A stretch of DNA of 32,308 bases, taken from contig JADHNL010000012.1 of the NCBI GenBank assembly GCA_016779525.1, positions 1 to 32,308 on the forward strand, given 5' to 3'. A model generated the notes under the pieces. That model made no database searches. It was not told the origin of the DNA and worked only from the letters and a program-made list of their open reading frames with translations. The translations under genes were made by a program, and so were the position numbers. This document shows positions 6,763 through 13,855 of this stretch, piece after piece; positions within the stretch are counted from its first letter, which is position 1; each line of letters begins with the position of its first letter. This DNA is from SAR86 cluster bacterium (GTDB lineage Bacteria > Pseudomonadota > Gammaproteobacteria > Magnimaribacterales > TMED112).

Positions 6763-7554
6763 ATGGATGTAGCCGGTTTTGTAATAGCAATCTTTGCACT
6801 AATATTTTCCATTATTGCTTTGGGGCTTGCGATGCGAGCTTTATATATTATTGGTGTAAATGCTGGACTTGATAAGAAAGTTTCGCAAAACAACCCAGTA
6901 CCAGCAGTTAAGTCACCAGCCTCTGTTAAAAAGTTTAAAGATCCCATAAGAACTGAAGACAATAAAATTATCTACAACGAAGACCCGTTAATTTATGTCA
7001 TTGAAAATTTTATTTCCGAAGAAGAGTGTCAGCACTTTGTTGATGAATCCCGAAGCAAGCTTGAGAGAGCTAAAACCATTGGCGGCAAAGACGGCATTTA
7101 CCATGAAAACAGAACAGGTATGAACTGTTGGGTGCACCATGGACATTCAACTATATCAAAAGCAGTTGGCGACAGAATAGCTGATCTAATCGGTTTTCCA
7201 CTCAAGAATGCTGAATCGTTTCAGGTTGTTTACTATACTGGCGGCACGCAGTACAACGATCATCACGATGCTTTCAACCATGAAACAGATGAAGGCAAGA
7301 AGCACCTTAAAAGAGGTGGACAAAGAATCTATACAGCTCTTGGTTATCTTAATGATGTTGAAGAAGGCGGCTCGACAGAATTTAGAGATTTAAATATTTC
7401 GGTAAAACCAAAAAAAGGTAGCCTTCTAGTTTGGAAGAATGTCTTACCTGGTACAACAAAAGTTCATCCCGATTCACTCCATGCGGGACGTCCTGTAACA
7501 AAAGGAGAAAAGTTTGCTTTTAATCTATGGTTTAGAGAAAACAAGTTTGTTTAA
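6763..7554 (+). CDS. Prolyl 4-hydroxylase-like Fe(II)/2-oxoglutarate dioxygenase
   Basis: A 263-residue protein of the P4H alpha-subunit type: an N-terminal transmembrane helix (about 4-30), a linker to 60, then a double-stranded beta-helix domain. The iron ligands are H167 and D169 in NDHHDAF and the distal H240 in SLHAGRPV, and K250 in GEKFAFNLWF fits the 2-oxoglutarate carboxylate contact. These enzymes use O2 and 2-oxoglutarate to hydroxylate proline or other residues; bacterial substrates vary. The hydrophobic N-terminus suggests inner-membrane anchoring, with the catalytic domain presumably cytosolic, where 2-oxoglutarate is available. It heads a plus-strand unit with uvrD three bases after its stop. 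The substrate is not inferable from this window. Confidence 0.85.
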   Translation: MDVAGFVIAIFALIFSIIALGLAMRALYIIGVNAGLDKKVSQNNPVPAVKSPASVKKFKDPIRTEDNKIIYNEDPLIYVIENFISEEECQHFVDESRSKLERAKTIGGKDGIYHENRTGMNCWVHHGHSTISKAVGDRIADLIGFPLKNAESFQVVYYTGGTQYNDHHDAFNHETDEGKKHLKRGGQRIYTALGYLNDVEEGGSTEFRDLNISVKPKKGSLLVWKNVLPGTTKVHPDSLHAGRPVTKGEKFAFNLWFRENKFV

Positions 7555-7557
7555 ATC

Positions 7558-9729
7558 ATGGATGTCTCCTTCATTCTTGATGACCTTAATGACGAGCAGC
7601 GCCAAGCCGTAACATCTGAGTCAAAGAAACTCCTGGTTTTAGCAGGCGCTGGGTCAGGAAAAACAAAAGTTTTAGTACACAGGATAGCCTGGCTAATAAA
7701 AGCATTAGGCTATTCAACTCACAGCGTTCTGGCTGTAACTTTTACTAATAAGGCAGCAAGTGAAATGACTGGCAGAATTGAACTGATTCTGGAGCAGCCA
7801 ATTCCAGAATTGTGGTGTGGAACCTTCCACTCAATTTCAAACAAAATCCTAAGAAGGCACTATAAAGAAGCTGGACTAGAAAGAGATTTTTCTATTCTAG
7901 ATAGCGATGACCAACTTCGTATAATTAAGAGAGTTCTTAAAAGACTAGAAATTGACGATGAACAATGGCCTGCGGAAAAGGTTCGTTGGCAAATAAATAA
8001 CTGGAAAGATGATGGGTTAAGGCCTAATGACATCGACGACAAAGGAGATTTTAATCTTGAAATTTTGAAAAAAATATATCTTGAGTATGGTAATTATTTG
8101 GATAGCGAAAATCTTCTTGATTTTGGTGAGCTGATTTTAAGGTCTTACGAATTAATTAAAAATAATGCAGAACTACAAAGAGTTTATCGCAGCAAATTTC
8201 AAAACATTCTTATTGATGAGTTTCAAGACACCAATACAATCCAATTCAAATGGATAAATAATCTTGTTGGCGAGCGTTCAAATGTTACGGCTGTGGGTGA
8301 CGATGACCAGTCCATCTATGGTTGGCGAGGTGCAAAAATAGAAAATATAAATAAATTTGCAAAGGGAAAAGAAACAGAAATGGTTCGACTAGAACAAAAC
8401 TATAGATCAACTGAAAATATTTTGAATGCAGCAAACGCTGTTATCGGAAAAAATTCAAATAGGTTAGGTAAAAAGCTTTGGACAGCTGGCAACAAAGGAG
8501 AGCTAATAGAGGTATTTGAAGCATATAGTGAACAAGAGGAAGCAAGTTTTATATCAGATAAAGTAATCAAGATCTCACAAGAAGGCGATCAGTACAAAGA
8601 CATAGCAGTACTCTATCGATCAAATGCCCAATCGCGAGTAATTGAGGAATTTTTACTACGGGAAAATCTACCATATGTTATCTATGGCGGCGTAAGGTTC
8701 TACGAACGTCTTGAAATAAAAAATGTCCTTAGTTACTTGAGGCTTTGTGTTAATTTCAGTGATAATTCAGCATTTGAAAGAGCCATTGGAGCACCAACTA
8801 GAGGGATTGGCGAGAAAACGCTCGCCATGATACGAGAACATGCTACTCAGTCAAATACATCGCTTTTTGCTGCCTCCAAACAACTGCTTACTAATGATTT
8901 GATTAAAGGTAAGGGTGGTTCGTCTTTGGGTGGTTTTATCTCTTTCATAGAAAAAGCCTCTGAAACAATTCCTGAAATGCCTCCACATGAATTTGTTGAA
9001 ATGGTCATAAACCAAAGCGGACTCATTGAACATCATCTTAAAGAAAGAGGCGAAAAAGGAAAAATAAGAATAGAAAATATTAACGAGTTAATTTCCGCAG
9101 TTAAATCATTTGATACTCTGAATAAGGGCGAAGATCTTTCAGAGTTTGGGTCGGTAATTGCTGCATTTTTAAGCTCAGTGTCATTGGATATGGGAGAAAC
9201 ACAAGCTCACAAAGCCGATGATGCTGTGCAGCTAATGACATTGCACTCAGCTAAAGGACTTGAATTTAAGTATGTATTTATGGTGGGCATGGAAGAATCC
9301 ATATTCCCGCATTCAAGGTCTTCAGAAAACATTTCAGAACTAGAAGAAGAACGACGGCTGTGCTATGTGGGTATAACTAGAGCCAGAGCTAAACTACATC
9401 TAACATATGCGGAATTCAGAAGACTCTATGGTCAAGATTCTTATAACCCACCCTCAAGGTTCATAAATGAAATCCCAAACGATCATTTAGAATTTGTTCG
9501 ACCAAGACAAAATTATTCCACCAGCTATTATGGAACAGTGTCTCAAATTAAAGAGGAGCATAACGACTTTGAATTTAATCTCGGCGATAACGTGCGCCAT
9601 AAAACCTTTGGTGATGGGGTTGTTCTTAGCATGGAAGGAAGCGGTGATGCTGCTCGCATACAGGTAAACTTCTATGAGGTAGGAACAAAGTGGTTGGTAG
9701 CGGCTTATGCCAATCTACAAAAAATATGA
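7558..9729 (+). CDS. uvrD: DNA helicase II (UvrD)
   Basis: A 723-residue superfamily 1A 3'-to-5' helicase of nucleotide excision and mismatch repair. Motifs in order: QRQAV (Q motif region), AGAGSGKT (Walker A, about 31-38), TFTNKAASEM (Ia), LIDEFQDT (II), GDDDQSIYGWRGA (III), LEQNYRST (IV), LMTLHSAKGLEF (V) and VGITRARAKL (VI). The C-terminal GDNVRHKTFGDGVV... QVNFYEVGTKWL is the UvrD-type tail, which separates it from Rep, and the length equals E. coli UvrD (720). It follows the hydroxylase gene by three bases and overlaps lipB by four bases (ATGA). All motifs are intact. Confidence 0.96.
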   Translation: MDVSFILDDLNDEQRQAVTSESKKLLVLAGAGSGKTKVLVHRIAWLIKALGYSTHSVLAVTFTNKAASEMTGRIELILEQPIPELWCGTFHSISNKILRRHYKEAGLERDFSILDSDDQLRIIKRVLKRLEIDDEQWPAEKVRWQINNWKDDGLRPNDIDDKGDFNLEILKKIYLEYGNYLDSENLLDFGELILRSYELIKNNAELQRVYRSKFQNILIDEFQDTNTIQFKWINNLVGERSNVTAVGDDDQSIYGWRGAKIENINKFAKGKETEMVRLEQNYRSTENILNAANAVIGKNSNRLGKKLWTAGNKGELIEVFEAYSEQEEASFISDKVIKISQEGDQYKDIAVLYRSNAQSRVIEEFLLRENLPYVIYGGVRFYERLEIKNVLSYLRLCVNFSDNSAFERAIGAPTRGIGEKTLAMIREHATQSNTSLFAASKQLLTNDLIKGKGGSSLGGFISFIEKASETIPEMPPHEFVEMVINQSGLIEHHLKERGEKGKIRIENINELISAVKSFDTLNKGEDLSEFGSVIAAFLSSVSLDMGETQAHKADDAVQLMTLHSAKGLEFKYVFMVGMEESIFPHSRSSENISELEEERRLCYVGITRARAKLHLTYAEFRRLYGQDSYNPPSRFINEIPNDHLEFVRPRQNYSTSYYGTVSQIKEEHNDFEFNLGDNVRHKTFGDGVVLSMEGSGDAARIQVNFYEVGTKWLVAAYANLQKI

Positions 9730-10319
9730 GCATAGAAATCATCAATAAAGGACTCATGGACTACCAAGAATGTCATCAGGAGATGTTGGAGCTAGTTAAA
9801 TCGACCTCGCGCAAGAATCAAATATGGCACCTAGAACATTTTCCAGTATTCACCATTGGCATTAGTGAAAAACTTATAAAAGAGAATAAAAACGAAAGGA
9901 TTCCAATTCTAAAAACTGATCGTGGCGGCAAAATTACCTATCATGGCCCAGGCCAGCTCGTGTTTTATTTTATGCTGGACTTAAAAATAATGCCTTTTAG
10001 ACCTACTGACTTGACGAAAACGATATTAAATAAAACATCTCAAGTTTTTAAAAGCATTAGCCTTGATCATGAACTAAATTTCACAGATCCAGGCATTTAT
10101 ATTGAAGAACAAAAAATTGCATCTATTGGTATGAGGATAAAGAACAACTTTTCATACCATGGTATCAGCATAAACTATAATACAGACTTAAAAGCCTTTA
10201 ACAGCATCAACCCCTGCGGTTTGAATGTAAAAGCTTGCAATTTGCTGGAATATATAAATATTAATAAAGAAGATCTACATAAAAAGTTAATTAAAGAATA
10301 CCTAGAACTAGATAAATAA
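9726..10319 (+). CDS. lipB: Octanoyl-[acyl-carrier-protein] protein N-octanoyltransferase
   Basis: LipB moves the octanoyl group from acyl carrier protein to lipoyl domains of 2-oxoacid dehydrogenases and GcvH, the first step of de novo lipoylation. At 197 residues it fits the family. Seen: DRGGKITYHGPGQL (residues 65-78), the catalytic lysine K130 in QKIASIGMR, and the catalytic C164 in INPCGL. A longer reading frame from 9690 exists, but the ATG at 9726 overlaps the uvrD stop as ATGA and gives the normal LipB N-terminus. Its TAA overlaps lipA's ATG (TAATG), so LipB and LipA are probably coupled, as their successive reactions suggest. N-terminal spacing is slightly variable among homologues. 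Confidence 0.94.
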   Translation: MSIEIINKGLMDYQECHQEMLELVKSTSRKNQIWHLEHFPVFTIGISEKLIKENKNERIPILKTDRGGKITYHGPGQLVFYFMLDLKIMPFRPTDLTKTILNKTSQVFKSISLDHELNFTDPGIYIEEQKIASIGMRIKNNFSYHGISINYNTDLKAFNSINPCGLNVKACNLLEYININKEDLHKKLIKEYLELDK

Positions 10320-11287
10320 TGAAAGATATTATCCCAACTGTAAAAATAGTTAATCATGCAGGAGTCTCATCAGTCAAAGACGGCATGAAAGGCAATTTAT
10401 ATTCACAGGTAGAGAGAGAACAGAAACCAAAGTGGATACGCATTACAGCAAATCATGCAAATAAAAATTTTGAGCTAATAAAATCTAAAGTTAACAACCT
10501 GCAACTAAGCACTGTATGTGAAGAAGCTAAATGCCCAAACCTTTCAGAATGCTGGTCGAGAGGGACAGCCACATTTATGGTTATGGGTGATACTTGTACA
10601 AGAGCTTGCCAATTTTGTTCCGTTAATACAGGCAATCCCAAAGGATGGCTTGATGCAGATGAGCCAAGAAAAATAGCGGAAACCGTTGAGCTTATGGGCA
10701 TTAAATATGTTGTACTTACCTGTGTAACTAGAGATGATTTGTCCGACGGTGGAGCAGCACACTTTGCAGAAACCGTCGCAGAAATTAAAAATAAAAATCA
10801 GCTTATCGAGGTAGAGGTGCTTACCTCAGACTTCAATGGCAATGATGAAGCAATATCAACCATAGTGAGTTCACCTATAAAGGTTTTTGCTCAAAATATT
10901 GAAACAGTTGAAAGGTTAACCCATCCTATTAGGGATCCCCGTGCAGGCTATCAGAAGACGCTAACAGTTTTACAAAGAGCCAAAGAATTCAATCCAAACA
11001 TACTAACAAAATCAAGCATCATTCTTGGTATGGGAGAAACAGATGAAGAAATCAATCAGACATTTAGTGATCTTAAAGATCATAACGTTGATATTGTTAC
11101 CCTCGGTCAATACTTAAGACCAACGCTAAATCACCACCCTATTGATAGGTGGGTTACGCCAGAAGAGTTTGAAGAATACAGAATCCAAGGTCTAAAATAT
11201 GGGTTTCTTGAAGTTGTATCTGGTCCTATGGTAAGGTCTAGCTATAGAGCTGAAAGAGCACTGGATTTTAATAACGCAGGATTATAA
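10319..11287 (+). CDS. lipA: Lipoyl synthase
   Basis: A radical SAM enzyme that inserts two sulfur atoms into the octanoyl chain made by LipB. The 322 residues carry both clusters: C67, C72, C78 (CEEAKCPNLSEC, auxiliary cluster) and C93, C97, C100 (CTRACQFC, SAM cluster). The serine of RSSYR (306-310) fits the auxiliary-cluster ligand. The length equals E. coli LipA (321). The ATG overlaps the lipB stop by one base. It is followed three bases later by yaaA. Every residue needed for activity is present. Confidence 0.97.
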   Translation: MKDIIPTVKIVNHAGVSSVKDGMKGNLYSQVEREQKPKWIRITANHANKNFELIKSKVNNLQLSTVCEEAKCPNLSECWSRGTATFMVMGDTCTRACQFCSVNTGNPKGWLDADEPRKIAETVELMGIKYVVLTCVTRDDLSDGGAAHFAETVAEIKNKNQLIEVEVLTSDFNGNDEAISTIVSSPIKVFAQNIETVERLTHPIRDPRAGYQKTLTVLQRAKEFNPNILTKSSIILGMGETDEEINQTFSDLKDHNVDIVTLGQYLRPTLNHHPIDRWVTPEEFEEYRIQGLKYGFLEVVSGPMVRSSYRAERALDFNNAGL

Positions 11288-11290
11288 AAA

Positions 11291-12034
11291 ATGATTTTAA
11301 TTTCACCAGCCAAAAGACTTATCGATAGAGAAAATATCAGCAACTTAAAGGTTAGCCAACCAATTTTTCAGTCTGAGGCAAACAAGCTGGCTAAGCAAAT
11401 GGCAAAATTAAGCAGCAAAGAGTTGCAGTCTTTAATGGGAGTTAGCGAAGACATTGCCAAACTTAATCAACACAGATACAACAATTGGAACAATACTAAT
11501 AATCTTGAAAATAGAGCAATCTTTCAGTTTGAGGGCGATGTCTATAAAAACTTAGATGCATCTAGTTTAAGCAGCGAAGAACAAGATTATTTAAACAAAA
11601 ATTTAAGAATCTTATCGGGCATATATGGAGTATTGAAACCTTCAGATGCCATGAATCCATACCGGCTAGAAATGGGCACAAAGCATGATTTTTTAGGAAA
11701 CAAAGATTTGTATGAATTTTGGGGCAGCAAGATAGCTGATGCTATCAATAAAGAACTTGGCGACAATTATTTGTTTAATTTGGCGTCAGAAGAATACTAT
11801 GCGGCAGTGAAAAAACACCTTAACTCAAATAGAGTGATAGATTTTAAATTTGCATCACTTAAGGACGAGAAGTTAAGAGTGATTGGAGTTATTGCCAAAA
11901 GGGCCAGAGGTGAGATGGCAAGGTTTCTTGTGAAAAATAAAGTCAACTCTCTTGATCCAATCAAAAAATTTTCAGCGCTCGGGTTTAGTTTTCAAGAATT
12001 TAAAGATAACGAATTCATTTTTGTGCAGAAATAG
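11291..12034 (+). CDS. yaaA: YaaA peroxide-stress protein (DUF328)
   Basis: A 247-residue member of the YaaA family; in E. coli, YaaA lowers intracellular unincorporated iron and limits damage during H2O2 stress (OxyR regulon), and it has a DNA-binding HhH-related fold. Seen: ILISPAKRLID at the N-terminus, then LMGVSEDIAKLNQHRY, ILSGIYGVLKPSDAMNPYRLEM and NLASEEYYAAVK, as expected. The start is four bases after the lipA stop. Its place after LipA, an oxygen-sensitive Fe-S enzyme, suits a protective role, but linkage may be chance. Its stop is three bases from the end of a small minus-strand frame. Confidence 0.93.
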   Translation: MILISPAKRLIDRENISNLKVSQPIFQSEANKLAKQMAKLSSKELQSLMGVSEDIAKLNQHRYNNWNNTNNLENRAIFQFEGDVYKNLDASSLSSEEQDYLNKNLRILSGIYGVLKPSDAMNPYRLEMGTKHDFLGNKDLYEFWGSKIADAINKELGDNYLFNLASEEYYAAVKKHLNSNRVIDFKFASLKDEKLRVIGVIAKRARGEMARFLVKNKVNSLDPIKKFSALGFSFQEFKDNEFIFVQK

Positions 12035-12037
12035 TGC

Positions 12038-12190
12038 TTAAGAACTTTCTTGATCTAAAAGTTCGTCAACTATCTCTAAAAGCTCATCAACCATTTCAAA
12101 TGTCTCGTGAAATGACAGCACGACTTCTCTATCTTTGCTAAGTAGCACCAAGCCTTTTCGAAGTTTTTGTAGTTTATCTATATTGCTCAT
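12038..12190 (-). CDS. Possible small acidic protein, 50 aa
   Basis: An ATG-to-TAA frame on the minus strand, MSNIDKLQKLRKGLVLL... ending VDELLDQESS, fills the space between yaaA and the rpoH promoters. The N-terminal half is basic and the C-terminal half strongly acidic, with leucines in a heptad-like pattern (LLEIVDELL), which suggests a helical, perhaps coiled-coil protein. No Shine-Dalgarno sequence or convincing promoter is visible upstream. It is too short for family recognition and could be a chance frame; the regular amphipathic pattern favours a real gene. Confidence 0.4.
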   Translation of the reverse strand: MSNIDKLQKLRKGLVLLSKDREVVLSFHETFEMVDELLEIVDELLDQESS

Positions 12191-12241
12191 CGTAAGCGTG
12201 TATTCTAATGAACTTTTCTCTCAAAGTAACGTCAAATTTAT

Positions 12242-12271
12242 TTGAAAAATAGCATTTTTTAGTGCTAATAT
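12242..12271 (+). promoter_or_regulatory. Second candidate promoter upstream of rpoH
   Basis: TTGAAA (12242-12247), an 18-base spacer and TAATAT (12266-12271) lie upstream of the stronger promoter at 12281-12309. Multiple promoters for rpoH are usual in enteric bacteria, which makes a second one reasonable; the site itself is only moderate. Confidence 0.35.
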
Positions 12272-12280
12272 ATTTACCCG

Positions 12281-12309
12281 TTGCTATAAAGATAAACAAT
12301 CTTTATAAT
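12281..12309 (+). promoter_or_regulatory. Sigma-70 promoter for rpoH
   Basis: TTGCTA (12281-12286), exactly 17 bases, and a perfect TATAAT (12304-12309) lie 18 bases before the rpoH ATG at 12328. The implied 5' leader is about 12 bases, so it is too short for the long structured thermosensor known in E. coli rpoH. Confidence 0.65.
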
Positions 12310-12327
12310 TACATATAAGAATTTGTT

Positions 12328-13176
12328 ATGAGTTACGCATTAGCTTTAGCAAACCCAGGGTCAGACATAGATAAATATTTGGCCCAGGTTTATACAATAC
12401 CTGTTCTATCAAGAGAAGAGGAGCTCGAGCTCACCCAAGAATTCTTTAAAACAGAAGATGTAAAACTTGCACATAAGTTAGTTATTTCTCACCTTAGGTT
12501 CGTTGTGCACATCGCAAAATCTTATGCTGGCTATGGTTTGCCGCTGGCAGATATTATTCAGGAAGGCAATGTTGGTCTCTTGAAGGCAGTCAAGAAATTT
12601 GATCCAGATAAAGGGGTTAGGCTTGTTTCATTTGCCGTTCACTGGATTAGAGCTGAGATACATGAATTTATTCTAAAAAACTGGAGAATAGTCAAAATTG
12701 CAACAACAAAAGCTCAAAGAAAATTGTTTTTCAATCTAAGAAGTAAAAAACAATCCACTGGTTGGCTTACTGATGCTGAAGCCAAAAAGATAGCTGAGGA
12801 TTTGGATGTTTCTGTTAAAGAAGTTATGCATATGGAAAATAGACTTAACTCAACAGATTCTGCATTTGATCTTGGTGTTGATGATGAAGATGATGAGAGA
12901 GCCTTCTCTCCAAGCCAATATTTAGAGGATCATTCATTCAGCCCAGAGCAAATTGTTGAGCAGGAAAACTATGAACAGATTAATCATGGTGCTCTTTTGA
13001 AAGGGGTGGCAAATTTAGACAGAAGATCTCAAGAAATTGTTAGATCAAGATGGCTGGATGATGAAAAGCTAACACTCAATGAATTGGCAGACAAGTTTGA
13101 TGTATCAGCAGAAAGAATTAGACAAATTGAGGCAACGGCATTTAAAAAGCTTAAAGCCAGTCTTTGTAATGTCTAA
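12328..13176 (+). CDS. rpoH: RNA polymerase sigma-32 factor RpoH
   Basis: The heat-shock sigma factor, directing RNA polymerase to chaperone and protease genes. At 282 residues it matches E. coli RpoH (284). The regions are in order: region 1.2 (about 14-45), 2.1-2.4 with DIIQEGNVGLLKAV and SFAVHWIRAEIHEF (75-114), the RpoH box QRKLFFNLR (130-138), which identifies sigma-32 as opposed to sigma-70 or sigma-S, and region 4.2 with the helix-turn-helix LTLNELADKFDVSAERIRQIE near the end. Two candidate sigma-70 promoters precede it. The very short predicted leader argues against the E. coli-type mRNA thermosensor; control may rely more on protein turnover. No Shine-Dalgarno sequence is visible. 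Confidence 0.96.
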   Translation: MSYALALANPGSDIDKYLAQVYTIPVLSREEELELTQEFFKTEDVKLAHKLVISHLRFVVHIAKSYAGYGLPLADIIQEGNVGLLKAVKKFDPDKGVRLVSFAVHWIRAEIHEFILKNWRIVKIATTKAQRKLFFNLRSKKQSTGWLTDAEAKKIAEDLDVSVKEVMHMENRLNSTDSAFDLGVDDEDDERAFSPSQYLEDHSFSPEQIVEQENYEQINHGALLKGVANLDRRSQEIVRSRWLDDEKLTLNELADKFDVSAERIRQIEATAFKKLKASLCNV

Positions 13177-13224
13177 AAACCTCTTTCATTTTCAATCACA
13201 CTTCTCCTTCGATTAATTTCTCCA

Positions 13225-13230
13225 TAAAAT
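13225..13230 (+). promoter_or_regulatory. Candidate -10 box for trmB, leaderless geometry
   Basis: TAAAAT (13225-13230) ends exactly six bases before the trmB ATG at 13237. No good -35 stands at the normal distance, so this is a -10-only candidate. It has the same spacing as the box before the gene at 6763. Confidence 0.3.
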
Positions 13231-13236
13231 CTTAGG

Positions 13237-13854
13237 ATGATAAGAACCTATAGTTCACGTGCTGGAAGACTATCAGATACTAATAGAAAGTATTTAGATC
13301 TGTCATCAAAATGCTTGGTAGAGCTTGGCTATGTTCCAAAATCAGCTAGACCTTGTGCGCTTGATATTGGTTTTGGTGATGCAAAATCGTTCTCAGAGGA
13401 TGTGCTTGTAAACCAAGATATAATTTTTATCGGCGTTGAGCCATATAAAAAAGGCTTTGCTCGGGCAGTTGAGTTCTATGAGAAGCATTTGCCAAAAAAT
13501 TTGTTCCTCTACAATGGATGCTCAATAGGGTATCTGAAGGCAGCAAAACAAAGATTCAATTTTATAAGGATCCATTTTCCAGACCCATGGCCAAAGAAAA
13601 AGCACGCAAAGAGAAGATTAATATCAAAGGAGTTTTTACAACTTTTATCTAAAAGGATTGTTAAGAAAGGTCAAGTACAAATAGTAACCGACTCAGCCAT
13701 TTATCAAGACCACATTGAAGAGGTAATCAAAGCACAAGATAGTTTGGTGTTAGCCGAAAATAGTTTTCCTATTTCATACAAAGTATCCACTTTTCATGAC
13801 AAAGGGCTGAAGAAAGGGCATACAATTAAAGAATACAATCTGGCAAAAATTTAA
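13237..13854 (+). CDS. trmB: tRNA (guanine-N7-)-methyltransferase
   Basis: Methylates N7 of G46 in the variable loop of tRNAs using SAM. The 205 residues show RTYSSRAGRLS at the N-terminus, the SAM loop ALDIGFGDAKS (41-51), the acidic VEPYKKG end of strand 2, and the family signature RIHFPDPWPKKKHAKRRL (111-128). It is slightly shorter than E. coli TrmB (239), mostly through the N-terminus. It lies 60 bases downstream of rpoH and one base before the acylase gene. All signature residues are present. Confidence 0.93.
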   Translation: MIRTYSSRAGRLSDTNRKYLDLSSKCLVELGYVPKSARPCALDIGFGDAKSFSEDVLVNQDIIFIGVEPYKKGFARAVEFYEKHLPKNLFLYNGCSIGYLKAAKQRFNFIRIHFPDPWPKKKHAKRRLISKEFLQLLSKRIVKKGQVQIVTDSAIYQDHIEEVIKAQDSLVLAENSFPISYKVSTFHDKGLKKGHTIKEYNLAKI

Positions 13855-13855
13855 T

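Noticed and set aside
9690-9725. An upstream ATG extending lipB by 12 codons
   Set aside because: The added residues lie within the uvrD end and resemble no LipB; ATG 9726 makes an ATGA overlap and a normal start.
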